From the NCBI GenBank assembly GCA_000310025.1, contig FN648501.1:1-64000 (forward strand): a stretch of 64,000 nt of DNA, written 5' to 3'. The position numbers and the translations under genes are program-made. The notes beneath the pieces are model-generated. The model did no database searches and was not told the DNA's origin. It worked only from the letters and a program-made list of their open reading frames with translations. Below are positions 22,750 through 34,500 of this stretch, piece by piece (positions within the stretch are counted from its first letter, which is position 1; every line of letters begins with the position of its first letter). The DNA is from Ectocarpus siliculosus (taxonomy: Eukaryota; Sar; Phaeophyceae; Ectocarpales; Ectocarpaceae).

Positions 22750-25370
22750 GAGGCCATTTCACCCCGCCGAAATCATCTGGCGTACAGGACCGCGAAGACG
22801 ACGACGACGAAGACGACAGCGGCAGCAGAGTACGACAAGAAGGTGACGGGTTCGAAGAAAGTGCAGAAGGCTCCATCACGATCCTCACGGCTGCTTACAA
22901 GAAGGCAGGCGTTGTGGTCCTTTATCCTTTAAAACAGGAGCTGGCGATGGTGCTGTATCGGCAGGTAAGCGGAGCACAGGACCGATGTGGTTTCATCGTG
23001 TGCTAAAGGGATACTAAAGCGTTTGTGCATATAGAAAATAGTGCATACCCTGGCCGTGACATGTCCGTTATTCTTTATTTTTGCGTGTCTTGTGTTTGGG
23101 GAGAGGTGTTTCGATATCCTTTTGTGGAAAGACGTGCTGGGCGTTGACGTGTGGCTATAATTTTTCGGTCGGAGGGTTGGTTCGCCTCTCACGCTCCCGT
23201 CGTGCCTCTCCCCGTGCATGGGTATCCCTCGTTTGCCTCACGGCTCACTCTCTCCTCACCGTTGCTACCAATTGCCCGCCCCCCTCCGGCATTTAGGCCG
23301 CGAACACCGTGGAAAGGTGGATGGGCATTCGAGCGCGGACCCATATGAGATGCGCAGTTCTGGCCACTGCCGCTTTCGTGAAGGCGAACACGTGGATACG
23401 GGACTACCACCGGCCGTCCGCCCATGTCCGTCAAAAATATCCAAAGTGAGCGAACATGGCAGTCGTGGGAGCGTCATTTTAATTGTTGCTGTAAGTGTTA
23501 GAATGTAAACATTATTTTACGAGCCCCCCCGGTAGCCGTGTCAGCTGTACCCGCTTGACTGCAAAGTCCCTGCGCGCTCGTAGATTGACCGTCCTCTGCA
23601 TTTCACTGAAAACATATGTGTTGAGGACGTTGCCTAGGGCTCCATCGTTGATTTCCTAACCCTAAGTGAGAACCGCCAGTTGGCGTGGTGTGTGTCTCCC
23701 AAGAACGTCACCGTAAAACCTGGTAACGCAGTTTCCACTTCAGCCGCATGTATGGCGGACGAGGCTTCGCCTCTTCCGGTTCGCTTCAGATATTTCCTCA
23801 TCGTAGCACGTGCCCGCCTGTTGTGGGTGTGGCGTACGGTCATGACCTCCTTGTATTGGCCACAATCATGCACTTGCTCAGGGATTTGGCCGTGACATGT
23901 TTCGCCGATACACGGGCAGCGTCTCGGAATTTGGGTACAGCCTGTTGTTGTCTCAATAGCGGTGCCCTGAATAACGGGATGCCCTGAATAACGGCATCGA
24001 TATCGCTTGGCACAAATGCATCCTTCAATAGCGGTGTTATCCCGCTAGTGAGGGAGCTGCGGAGTCCCCCCGCCTTACTGACAAGATGAAGAGGACGCCG
24101 ATTCCGACGAGGAAGAGCTGAACGAGACGGGCGAGGTTGAGAGTTTAGAGGGTAGGAAGTTGATGGCGCCGCCGCCGTACTAGGATCTGTCGGAATTGTT
24201 CGGCCCACTAGATAACGCAGTACGCCCAGTCGTCTGGAAATGACGAGCCAGAGTATCTTCTTCGCAAGGCTAACATGTCGTTTCTCGCAGCCCAGGCATG
24301 ATTATTTTGTTTCTTCAATCATAGGCTCTTCGGGAAAGCACATCAGCATCAGTAGGAGTGCCTGCTTTTTTTTTCAATGTAGCTCCAAGTGAACATGTTT
24401 TGTGTACACTTTGTTACTCTATTTGCACCTGTGGTTTATTGATTCAACGTTGTGCTATTTAAGAAAGAAAGAGCACAACGGAAAGCAACAACCTTGCTAC
24501 TGACGTCGGATAACAGAGTCCAGGCACCATCAGTGTGGTTGATTCTGCAGGAAGGGATCAAATCCCATTACATCTGTACGGTTCGTTGCGTTCCTACTAT
24601 TCCGCTACCGGGGGCTTGGTATCCTAGAGGACAGCAGTGCTGCACGATGGTGGTGGTATTTGACGTAGCTATGCGTACAATGAGTTGATGTCTGGGTCTT
24701 CTTTTTTTTTTCATGCCGTTGTCTTTGCCAGATCAACTTTTTGACGCGTGCATTTCGAACTGTTGTTTGCAATGCAGTTGAGTCCCTTATTGATTGGCGT
24801 TTGGTCTAGCAATGCGAGATTATTGCACAGGCCATAATGCGACTAAATTTCCCCATATTCCTACCCCCCGCCGTGTCTTTCGCTATACCATACACCATGA
24901 ACCGGATGGTGCAAGCGGCAATCATGGCGGTTCGTAATGAGCCTGTTCCCCAAGGCGAGACCGTGGAGCTCTGCTTCGAGGAGATGCTTCAGCAGTCGAG
25001 TGCCAGATGAACTGTGTGCTACAGGACAAGGGCAAGAGCGTCTATGAGCAATCTTCGAGGTTTTTCGTGGCCACGTGAGTAACTGTTTCATGTGTGCTTG
25101 TGCCGCGTGCGACAAGCCGTTCTTGTGGGCTAAAAGGTTCTACTGTTTGACTCTGACGGGTTGGTGCTTGGTCCTGTTTTTTTTCATCTGTCGTTCGGGC
25201 GGGGGGGTTCCATGCACTACGAGTAGCAATCTTACGTCCTACATCGGTGTTTGCGCCCTCGCACAACAACTGAGTAGGATCTGGGAGATCGTGTATCGGT
25301 TCCAGTTCGGCCCCGGCAGGATTGCCAGCAAACTTCTGGACAGTGTGTCTGCCCCCCTTCAGCTTCAGCA
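22750..25370 (+). pseudogene. multi-exon gene, apparently decayed, unknown function
   Basis: Several plus-strand coding segments share style and phase. Exon 22750-22964 has an acidic run (EDDDDEDDSGS) then ILTAAYKKAGVVVLYPLKQE, ending at GTAAGC in phase 0. Exon 23297-23445 follows GGCATTTAG (AANTVERWMGIRARTHMRCA, ends KYPK, donor GTGAGC). A strongly acidic segment lies near 24086-24240 (DEEDADSDEEELNETGEV). A segment near 24895-25074 reads MVQAAIMAVRNEPVPQGETV then KGKSVYEQSSRFFVAT, with donor GTGAGT in phase 2. Exon 25227-25370 follows in matching phase (NLTSYIGVCALAQQLSRIW and FGPGRIASKLLDSVSAP). Not every segment joins cleanly and the middle looks broken, so I call it a probable pseudogene. 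Host gene versus DNA-element remnant cannot be decided, and no family is recognised. Confidence 0.45.
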
Positions 25371-25847
25371 TAGTGGATTACTTCAAAATTCCAGCTCTTT
25401 ATGTTTTTGTAGCTCAAGGTGTTTCCGTCTCGGCCATATCCCTGCTTTATTGAGCCGAGGTTTTGGTAAGTGCGGGAACGTGTCCACTTATTTGTCAGGC
25501 CGCCTTGCAGTTTCGCTTTTCGAGACTCCCCACTCCGGCCCGCCTACGTTGTTTGTTTGCCTCGCTCTAAAGTCGGAACCCTCCCTGATCAACCCACCTA
25601 ACCCCCCGCCCCCCTTCATAGCTGTCGGGGTTGAGTGACACCTGCTTGGTAATGACGTCGTAAAAGACGACGATACCATCGTGAGCTCAACCAATAAGGT
25701 TGCCGTTTTTTGTTTGCCCTTCGTTGTTTTTTTTTGTTTTGCATCAAGTACGATGATGGTCGAGTAGATAATATTGTGCGTGGAACAAAACCCCACTAGT
25801 GGCGCAAAGGAGATGATCACAAAACGTCGCATTTATTAACCTCAAGC

Positions 25848-26150
25848 ACCCAACGTGCACCTATTCGCAATGCTTGCAACGAACTGTCTCTAGAATAGCA
25901 AACACCACCCTGGGAATTATGTCCTTCGCATCTGTCACCCTTGTGCCAGAAAGTAAGTAAAAGTTGCCAAACATCCTTTGCGGTCTGCAGCGAACCGTAC
26001 ATACGACCCGATATCTCACAGCGCTTCGCGCTTGGGTCTTGCGAGCCTGGTCCGGTGAGAACCCGGTTCGCTCATTCCCGGATTCTAACGGATGCAAGGT
26101 AACTTCATCTGACGACTACGGCATGCACGGTTACGAGTACCATCTCCTGA
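25848..26150 (+). repeat. dispersed repeat R1, copy 3
   Basis: Matches the copies at 13.2 and 20.2 kb through CAAGCACCC, AACTGTCTCT, CATCTGTCACCC, CTTCGCGCTTGGGTC, GAGCCTG, GTGAGAACCCGG and ACGACTACGGCATGCACGG. It lies just downstream of the decayed gene at 22.7-25.4 kb, on the same strand. Confidence 0.6.
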
Positions 26151-26689
26151 GGAATACTCCGGCCTAGTGGCAGCGAAACGCCGCATGTCGACATATTTTT
26201 CCATGAGCATTATTTCACCAACAAGAATTCCTCCCCGACCGGAACTCAGACCGAATACCAAACGTACATGGCTACTACCTAGAGATTCACAATCGTTTTG
26301 CGACTATGTGTAATGGTGATTATCCGAGTGCCTTCGTCCTGCCTGTGAGAGAACAGCACAAGTATTCGAACATCGAATGTATCAGCTCGTGGTAGCTATC
26401 ACTTCGTCGTGAACATATTTGAACTAGTGTGGGCAATTTCGCGCGCGTTCGCAAGCAGCGAAGCCAATATGGTGCGCGCGAAGTCTCCCATTCCCCCACG
26501 TCACTCCGTTAAATAAACTAATTCTTTTGGTGCCAGTTGTGTTCCGTGCTGGCTCACTCGCCAAACCCCCTTCTCCAAACCTGCGGTACACCCAGGTCCC
26601 ACCAACGGTCCGGGCTTCGACGATGACGGTGTCAAAAATAGAGAACAAGGTGGCGATGGGTTTGGCGGCGATGGCTCGGGCGGCGACCT

Positions 26690-26806
26690 AAGCACCAGCC
26701 TGGTATGGTCGAGGCGTTCGAGCAGGGTGGGGGCGACGAGAATGTCGTGCTTGTTGGGGAGCGCACCTACATAGAAATGACGGATGAAGGGGGGGGCAGC
26801 TCTTAG
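26690..26806 (+). CDS. terminal coding segment, unknown product
   Basis: A frame ending TAG at 26804-26806 reads MVEAFEQGGGDENVVLVGER then YIEMTDEGGGSS, an acidic Gly-rich tail. Just upstream, another frame carries a GGDGFGGDGSGGD repeat (about 26635-26690), which may belong to the same exon or to an exon spliced to it. No family is recognised. The antisense frame at 26424-26648 is the weaker reading. Confidence 0.4.
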   Translation, partial: KHQPGMVEAFEQGGGDENVVLVGERTYIEMTDEGGGSS

Positions 26807-27026
26807 TGGTGTTCGTGGTGCTGATTAATCATGCGGAATTGCACGTATGCCAGCGCGAGAAAAAATGACGAAATGAAGGTTGCCTTCGTGCAGCCCGTGG
26901 ATGATTTTTTTTTTCGTCGCAGCTTTTTGGTTACGTTTCTAGATGTGTTTTCGGCAAGGCCGTGTACTAATATTACTACAGCACACACAATTGCAGCTCG
27001 TTTTTACAGTTGGCTGGGATCGTCTT

Positions 27027-27380
27027 TCAGATAGGCAATGTCATGAATGCTGGCGTTGTAAACGTTCGGCAAAGTAGCACAACAGGGCCGTGCTGATGTA
27101 GTATTTCGTGTTTATTGGCAAATTCTCTCACGCACGCCCGTAGCCAGTCGTGTTTCTTAATCGTTGTCACTATGTTTCGGCAGTTTCCCGTGGTGGGGGA
27201 CTTAGCCAAGTGTAGAGATTTCTTTTTCTTTACGGCAGCTCTCTCGAGGTGGACCACAATATAGGCAGCCGTTTTCTTCGTCGTTGTCATGATTTCGTCT
27301 TCCTTTCTGTTCGTCTTCCTTTCTGTTGCGGGGCTGTTACGTGATTTGGAAAAAAGTTTAGGAAACTTGACCTGCTTCAA
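27027..27380 (-). CDS. 117-residue basic ORF, unknown
   Basis: A single open frame, Lys/Arg-rich in its N-terminal half (NRKEDEIMTTTKKTAAYIVV, AAVKKKKSLHLAKS), with a more mixed C-terminal half ending FMTLPI. It has a start and a stop but no homologue is recognised. Length and composition are only moderately above chance. Confidence 0.3.
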   Translation of the reverse strand: MKQVKFPKLFSKSRNSPATERKTNRKEDEIMTTTKKTAAYIVVHLERAAVKKKKSLHLAKSPTTGNCRNIVTTIKKHDWLRACVREFANKHEILHQHGPVVLLCRTFTTPAFMTLPI

Positions 27381-27816
27381 TATCGATGGTTGTGGTCAGC
27401 TACCTGGTGTGTGTAGTTTCTAAGGTATCAACTCGAATGTTTGCAACGCGCATAGTGTACAACCCTGCTTGCTTGGGGCGTTCTTGACTAGGGCAAAGTG
27501 GAGGTTAACGATTTTAATAATCCCCCAGAGGGATTCCACCCCTACTTTCCTCTAACGTGTAAGGGACCAATGAATATCCTCTAGAGCTTTGGCCGACGAA
27601 TATAGTCACGGTTAATCGGCCTGAATTACCTCTCTAGTTACCCCGCCAATATCCTCGAGAGCTTTGGCTAACAATACCCTCCAGGTTCGCTGTCCAAACC
27701 AGTATTGCCTTTATTATAGAACCATTTCGGGGATTGCAGTTGTTCCAATCCTCGGGAGAATATTTACCCTATCCATTTGCCTGCTTGTGGGGTTTTGTTT
27801 CTGGTTCGCCGCGCAG

Positions 27817-27942
27817 ACGTGACGCGGCGCGGCAAATAGTTCTGGCCGTCCATCTGGGTTCCCTGGATCGGGGGATTGCTGCCGCTCTTGCAGCAGAGGA
27901 AACTCACAGTTCACAAACGAGACATGCCGCGGGTCGGGTCCC
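27817..27942 (+). CDS. candidate 126-nt exon
   Basis: The segment is flanked by TCGCCGCGCAG and a GTAGGT donor and is a multiple of three with symmetric phase 2. It codes RDAARQIVLAVHLGSLDRG then AAALAAEETHSS. The residues look helical and protein-like. Partner exons are uncertain; the next candidate (28046) does not match in phase. Confidence 0.35.
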
Positions 27943-27994
27943 GTAGGTTCTATTGCAACATATAGTCTGATAACCGGACGCAGCGCCAATACTC

Positions 27995-28065
27995 ACCAAT
28001 GAAGGTACCAGGTAGAGAGAGATCGGGACGGTTTTTAATGTGCAGATAAGAACAACTCGCCGGAA
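27995..28065 (-). repeat. dispersed repeat R2, copy 2
   Basis: Reverse complement of about 9755-9835: GGTAGAGAGAGATCGG(G/A)ACGGTTTTTAATGTG, followed by a degraded GTT-type run. Full extent is unknown. Confidence 0.55.
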
Positions 28066-28194
28066 CATGACAGGCAAGCCGTCCAGACTCTCCGCAAGGT
28101 AACAGTCATCACTCTAGTCAAGGAATACATTCCGGGGCCTGCTGGCAAGGTCCGGCAGCCCGAAGACCGAGGCTGCGCCTTTGGCCTAGTCTAG
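28046..28194 (+). CDS. candidate terminal exon
   Basis: After AATGTGCAG a frame runs to TAG with motifs SPEHDRQAVQTLRKVTVITL and VKEYIPGPAGKVRQPEDRG. It reads like protein. Its start overlaps the R2 repeat edge, so the acceptor may derive from the repeat. No family is recognised. Confidence 0.35.
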
Positions 28195-28588
28195 ATGAGA
28201 GGGTTAGTGTTCGCCCACACTACGGTTGGTGTGTAAGACGGTTGCGCGAACCCATCCCGGGGGGTGGATGTCGGGACTTGCGTTTTTTGGCGGGACTGTC
28301 AACCCACGATTTCACGGTGACGTCACGCACTCTCAGGCCTCTTGAAGCTGAAAAACTATGTATAGTTTATATATTTTTCCTACGCACATGTTTTATAGGA
28401 GATTTGGACCACTCGGTCATCACGGCATGAGCAAAGTAAAGATCCCGTTCTTAGATATGCTTTTTTGGAATTGTGCTCCGGCGTCCGAATTGTGTAGAAT
28501 TGCGAACCCTCCATCCATCCGGTAGATCGTCCCGTTCTCACTCACCACGACGGACGATACAGAATCTTTGGCAACGCGCCGTGTCGCC

Positions 28589-28818
28589 ATGCCCTTGTTT
28601 GCGCTCCTGCTGCTGCAACTTACCGCGTGGTGGACTATGTTGTCAGTTCGTGACGTCGCCGCCGGCCGGTTGTCGGGCGAACACCGGACACAAGCCACAC
28701 TTTTTGCGACGCCCTCGCCTGCCAACGTTGGTGCAACGTCCCCGCCGACACCACTGGGTCGCCTAGACATCAACACCCCACCACAACCCGCCGACCCCCA
28801 GCAGGCGGCAAAGAGAAG
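28589..28818 (+). CDS. first exon of a secreted protein
   Basis: An ATG opens MPLFALLLLQLTAWWTMLSV, a typical signal peptide (hydrophobic core of about 16 residues), with likely cleavage near DVAAG. A Thr/Pro/Ala-rich mature start follows (ATPSPANVGATSPPTPLG). The frame is cut by a good donor (AGAAG then GTGAGC) in phase 2. A TATA-like AT-rich stretch lies at about 28355-28378. The next exon is not identified. Because the large modular gene on the same strand needs a signal peptide, this could be its first exon, with the transposase-type gene nested in the intron; that is inference only. The antisense frame at 28420-28776 is a shadow. Confidence 0.55.
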
Positions 28819-29221
28819 GTGAGCACAGTAGACAGCAGGGAGGGTTCTCTAACGGCGTTGTTGTTGGTGGTGCACACGCATAAGAACGGACGGGAGAGAC
28901 GTGCTCCTTCGAGCACCCGTTGTTCGTAGTTTTGAACTGAATGAATGGTCGCGCCCCAGGCGAGCTTTTAATCGCAATCAAGCAAGAAAGTAAGCGGAGT
29001 ACGCCTGTCTGTGTGCCACGTTCGAGCACCGCACGTGGTCTCATACCCAGGATCGGTCATGTCAGTGCGAACGCAAATAAATATGCATGTGCATGAACAT
29101 GTGCAGACATGGCCATTGATTCTCGTTGCAAATTTTAAGACCAACCGTCATATTTTCGTGCGTGCTGAACGAAGGTTACGCCAACAATCGATGTGCTGCG
29201 TGCAAGCAGTCCCATTCATAG

Positions 29222-29728
29222 ATGGCCCTAATGCGAAAGGTTGCACAACTCACAGCTACTGATGATAGTCAATACCAAAGGGGCGTGGTGACTGCGTGCG
29301 AAGATACGACGCAGCCGCATCTGGAAGGGCGGTTTTTTAGCAAACGGTCACTTCTTCGTTGGATCAACGGCCAGTTTTTATTCGTGCTTCACGGCCAACT
29401 TTCCACGATTGCGTTTGGGAAATATCAACTACTACTCGGCCGTTTACAACACCCAGACGTCTTTGTCTATTGGACCCCGTACTACACACGCAGACTCACA
29501 CACGGCCGGCCGGGCGTTTTGGTTGAAATTTATTTGGAAAGCAGTCTCTCGCCAGCTGAGAGGATTGATTTCACTGACGAGACCACGAATGAAAGTTTGC
29601 AACGCCAAAGCACTTGTTGTGGTGTCGTAACAATGCACTGCTGCTCAATTACGTGCCAACGGCTAATTTCCGAAGACCTGGCATGTAATATCATCAGCAT
29701 GAGGTCGGCTCATTTCCTTCACAGGTAG
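29222..29728 (+). CDS. 168-residue ORF, doubtful
   Basis: This is a long uninterrupted frame for the region but is unremarkable in composition (for example GKYQLLLGRLQHPDVFVYW). A second frame in the same stretch is also open over 29409-29630. No splice sites or family support it, and chance is a real possibility. Confidence 0.2.
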   Translation: MALMRKVAQLTATDDSQYQRGVVTACEDTTQPHLEGRFFSKRSLLRWINGQFLFVLHGQLSTIAFGKYQLLLGRLQHPDVFVYWTPYYTRRLTHGRPGVLVEIYLESSLSPAERIDFTDETTNESLQRQSTCCGVVTMHCCSITCQRLISEDLACNIISMRSAHFLHR

Positions 29729-29910
29729 GGGGACCGACCGAAAAGCCGTCAGGAATGTATGGTAAAGCGTTGTTAAAACTTTTATATGCTGTCATTGCCG
29801 GCGGTTTTATCTTGCTTGTTCAATTCTCCCTCATGCTCGCATGAAAATTAAAAGGTATTTTTCAATTACAAATTATAACGGTTGTTCTGGTGTACACAAC
29901 AAAAGGTGTA

Positions 29911-30043
29911 CAGTGGGGGTCCCTCTATAGTGCGTGTTATGTAGTGTGGGTGCCCGGATTAGTGCGGGTACAATATTGACTGGCCCAATTGGAATACTTG
30001 AAGTAGCTTGGCACCTACCCGCACTATAGAGGGCACCCCATTG
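29911..30043. mobile_element. MITE, Tc1/mariner (pogo-like) type
   Basis: Imperfect terminal inverted repeats of about 27 bp: the left end starts CAGTGGGGGTCCCTCTATAG and the right end reads, on the other strand, CAATGGGGTGCCCTCTATAG. The CA(G/A)T...CCTCTATAGTGCG pattern resembles pogo/Tigger ends. The left flank is TA and the right flank CA, consistent with a TA target site that has since changed. The ~133-bp interior is non-coding and contains a further TIR-like copy (GGGTGCCCGGATTAGTGCGG). Confidence 0.55.
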
Positions 30044-30734
30044 CACCCCCTTTTGGGGCAGTATACCTGTGACCATGGAGAAAGGCATCCGCGTCAGTTG
30101 GACCAAAAACGACATTGGAATGTATTGAGCGGAGACGGGAACGTTTTTTTTTGTGTGTGAGAAGACGACGACAACAACAACAACGGGCACCATCAGTAGT
30201 GAAGACGATGGTTTTTATGTCGTAGAATGCTGTGGGACATGGCATGCTGCTGTAAAATAGCGTACCCACCCGTAGATGACCCAAGATGTCACAGCCCTAG
30301 GCCGTTCTATAAATTCTCTGAATCTCCATAGCGTTAAAAGCAGCAGTGGCAGTGCTAACAGCAGTAGTCTTGTCGTTGTCTCGTCGAGCACATTGGTCTC
30401 TTCGTCGTGCCCAAAACGAGCTTGTAAAGCCGATTTGGTGGGTGTGAGGTGCCATCTTGTGTAACCCGCGGGGCCCCCAGTGGGAGGACGCCAATCAATG
30501 CTGGCGAACATCGGAACCCGACGTACGCAGTCCGCGAAGGTAGCAACCTCATGTTTATATCTGTTGGGTATCAAACCTGCTGTCATTCATCGTAACCTGG
30601 GGGGTAACCGAAAACATACCAACTTCTGCACCCGTCGCACGACATCGTCGTAAGCCGAAGTCCGCAGTCTACCAAACTTGCGAATGGTGACAGAAATGAA
30701 TAGTCCGGGAGGTTTGAAGTTGCAAGGGCAATGT

Positions 30735-31003
30735 ATATACATCAGATCAATGGAGTTCGTATCGGGTCCACCCCCCCCTCGAGTTGCTAGGTCTATCAAC
30801 TCAATGGAATTGGTATCAGGTCCACCTTCATGGGCGAGTTGCTAGGGCTATCAACTCAATTAAGTTTGTTTCGGGCCCACCCCCCCTCTGGAGTTGCTAG
30901 GTCTATCAAGTCAATGGGGTTGGTATCAAGTCCACCTTTATGGGCGAGTTGCCAGGGCTATCAAGCCAATGAAGTTTGTTTCAGGTCCACCCCCCCTTCT
31001 CGA
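30735..31003. repeat. satellite array, ~55-bp monomer (110-bp dimer)
   Basis: The unit GAGTTGCTAGG(T/G)CTATCAA followed by CAATG...TTGGTATCAGGTCCACC recurs at about 30781, 30836, 30891 and 30946. Alternate monomers differ (poly-C spacer versus CTTTATGGGC), giving a 110-bp dimer. An isolated diverged unit lies near 31258-31315. The array sits directly upstream of the transposase-type gene, as the 57-bp array sits beside the gene at 125-2599. Confidence 0.85.
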
Positions 31004-31506
31004 TAGCAGCTGACCGTTGGACTAAATATATACGCAATCAACGTTGACTGCACGGGAACAAATCCCGACAGGTCACTCTACAAAGCACGATTAGTTATTT
31101 TTCCGGCAACGTCTGACGAGGGGTCACGCCCAGAAGATCCCTGCTCAAATACCAGTGCTCAACCGGGTGGCGATGAGTCGAGAGTAAATATTTTTGTCGA
31201 TGAAAGATCACCATCGGACTAGACGTTGTACTGCGCATCTAGTCCGAGCTTGTATCCAATACCCCCCCTGAGTTGCTAGGGCGATCAAGCCCCAGTGACG
31301 TTTGTATGGGATGTTAATAATATTAATCCAATGCTGATCCATGTCAAAACAGTTTTCATGTACATATACTAGCCCCACTCCTGACATATTCGACTTGGTT
31401 GTTGGGAGAACCGTCTTCCACACACGCTTCATCGAACTACTCTATCTAATGCATGTTGCAAATAAATGCGATTTTCGCCTTCATGTTCGTTTTGCCATTC
31501 GAACAG

Positions 31507-34500
31507 GAAGAACACCGAATCCACAAGAAAGTGCCGGTTTGTGAAAGCCATCAAGGAAAACATCGACTCAAGTGCAAGGAGCCATGCGGATACGTTTGGG
31601 ATGTCCTTCGAACAAGCACAAAAAGACGCCTACAAGGGCGTCATGACCCACGAGATATGCCGACAAGTTGTTCACGACGAGTGCAAGGCAAAAAAGAACG
31701 AACACCACGCCGTCGTGCAGGCCGTGCGCGACGTGTGGTCAATCGTGAGCGGGTCGAGCGTCGTTGCAAGTGCGGGAGGGTATTCGCTACGGAGAACAAT
31801 GGTGGGCATCATCGGCTCTCCCCGTGTTAGCTTCGAGGCCGCCAAGTCCTTCCTAGGAGGAACCCTCAAAGAGAAGACGTACAAGAAGGCCAGGGAACGA
31901 CGAGAGGAGGCGCTAAAGAACAACGATTTCGGCAAAATGTAAGTCTACTTCAAACATTATCCGGGCATCCACTTTTTTTGTGATCGTAGGCAAGTTCGTG
32001 TATGTTTCCACTATTGAATAATCCCATTCACCATGTGTACATTGGCCACGCAGCTTGCGTCGGTTAACCGTGATAAACCTTAGATACGCCCTCGTCATTG
32101 CTTTTTTAGTTTGTATTTTTATTTATTGTGGAAGGATGCATAGCCACGGTGGTTTTTCTACGATTAAGGTGCACAGACGAAGTACATAAGCAATGTCCAT
32201 TCTTTAGAAAAGGGTTGTATTTGGCCTCGCTTTCTCGATACGATTGCTATCTGCTTTTGCAGATGTCGCGCGCAGGGCGGGCAAACGAAAACAAAGATCG
32301 GACAACCTGGAGGACCTTTACCCGTTCGCGATGGCCAGGGTTAGGGAAAGCATCGAGGAGCGCACACAGCCGTCACCGTGCGAAACGAAGACGAAGCACG
32401 ACCGCGCGAAGGGGAACCATATCCGGTCGGACGCAGATAACTCCCTCGTTTGTGTGCGCCCCGAGCTGTGCCAAACACACGGAATTTCCTACATGATGGG
32501 GACCCAACTACAGCTCTACAACTCTTGCATGGAAGATCTCCAGGCAGCGGTAAGTGCGAAGAAGAGGAAGCTTTTATGCGTTGGTACCAACTACACGATC
32601 CGGTATGCCTTGGCAGCAATCAGCGTCAATCTTTCTTACCTTCCACGCTGTTTGCGCTGCTTTTGGGTGGAGCCTACTCCTGAGAACGAGTCTTACTTAT
32701 CCGTTCATCCGCTGAAGCTATCGTGACCAATGAATAGATACACCATTGTAAATCCTTGCTACATCAAGGGCGTCGTGCTTTGCCAATGTCAATATAGACT
32801 ATCTCGCCATCTCGAATGCCAAAGACATTTAACAAGAGGTCCCATCACCCACCCGCGTGTGCCGTACTTTATGGACAGTTCGAACAGGGCCATGTCGAAG
32901 TGGGGTCGATCTCCAAGAAGTCATTCGAGGACATCATACCCTTCTACGTAGTGGAACAGTCACCTCGCTCCTGCCTTTGTGTGCATTGTTACAAGGCGAA
33001 GCTAGCCACGGTTTCCCTTGTCAAGATGTGGCCGACGCTCCACCACGGCGAAACAACGGGAGCTGCCTGCTCGTGCACTTGCGACCTGTGCTCCTCGGCA
33101 GGGGGCTGTAAGGAATTCCTGCCGTATTCCTCGCCCAAGGAGGTCTCCAGCATGGGCAAGTTAAGCGACAAACTCATGTGCGACAAAATCTTCCTTTACA
33201 CAGCTACCGGCAACGGAAAGGCCATCAGTGCACACTCATCGGTTTGCGTATCGGGGAATTGCCCGCGGTGCAAGGAAAGGCAGGACCGTTTCTTTGGTTG
33301 CCCTCGGAATAGAGGGGGTATCGACCGGGACTTGGGGCCCGCTTCTACCTCTTCCTCGACCATCCATCCTGCAGGACGAACGTCGGGTGGGACCGTCGAG
33401 TGGAGTATGTTCGACACGGTAGATGAAGCGGGGCGTGCAGTGGGGCCTAGCCGTAGGAGAGGGGCAAATGCGGGCGGCGACGGAGAGAGCGACGACGACT
33501 CAGGGGGCGCGGGCAGACCAAGACCGAAGAAGGTGAAAACAAGTGTGTCAGCGGCACTATCTTAGGCCAGACATTTGGAATAATACTGTGGCATGAGTTA
33601 ACCTGGAACGCTGGGCGGCACGACGCACCGATCCGTTAGTCCAGATCGGCCGTTCGTCCCGATCGGGCGTTGCTATAGATCGGCGCTTTGAATCTTTCTA
33701 CAGATCGGTGCAGAGGCATACACCACGTTCGAGTTGATAGCGTTAGCAAGTACACCAATCGTTGAATGTGTTGCCAACAAATATTCCCATGCGCTAACGG
33801 CCACGCCAATGATATTGTTTTCGGGACTAAGTTTGCGCAACGTCAACTCACCAACGCTGTTGATTCTTCATTGTGGCCCGACTCGTACACATTCCGTGTG
33901 TGTCTCGTTACCTGTTCCCCCCTATCGAGCAGGGGGTTGTTGTCAAGAGAGGCACGGTCGACGAGTTCTTTGAAGAGGTCCGGGAGATTCAGGGTGTCTA
34001 CAGAAAGCATCGAAGACAATTCCACCACCAGAGAAGTACATTCAACGAGACTCTAGCAACGTTGGAAGAGGGCCAGGTCGTGTTCGTCGTGGACTTCCAG
34101 GAACAGCTACAACTGAGCGAGCAGGACGAAGTTCAGTCCCAACACTGGCAGCACGAGAGTGTGACCATTTTCCCCGCCCCTATCTACTTCAAGATGAGAG
34201 GGCGAGTTTGGTGCTACTCTTTCCAGGTCCTCACCGATGACAGGACCCAAGACAACGTGTGGGTGCAGTACGTCATGAATCAGTTGCTAAGTGTCCATGT
34301 CCCTGGCCTGTTGCGGAAAGTCGGGGCCGCCCCGATGACCAAAGCCATAATCTTCACGGACAACTGTGCCAAGCAGTTCAAGTGTAGATTTCACTTTGGC
34401 TGGGTTGCCCAAAGCGGTGTGATGATTCGCGACTCCGACGGGAATGCCACCGACATGCGTCTTGTTGTTGAGCACCACTACTTCGGCTCGTGTCATGGGA

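Noticed and set aside
23634-23873. Minus-strand segment (motifs RARATMRKYLKRTGRGEA) as an exon
   Set aside because: Its residues look protein-like, but it lies inside a plus-strand series of exons, its donor is poor, and the plus strand is open too. Left undecided and not listed as a gene.
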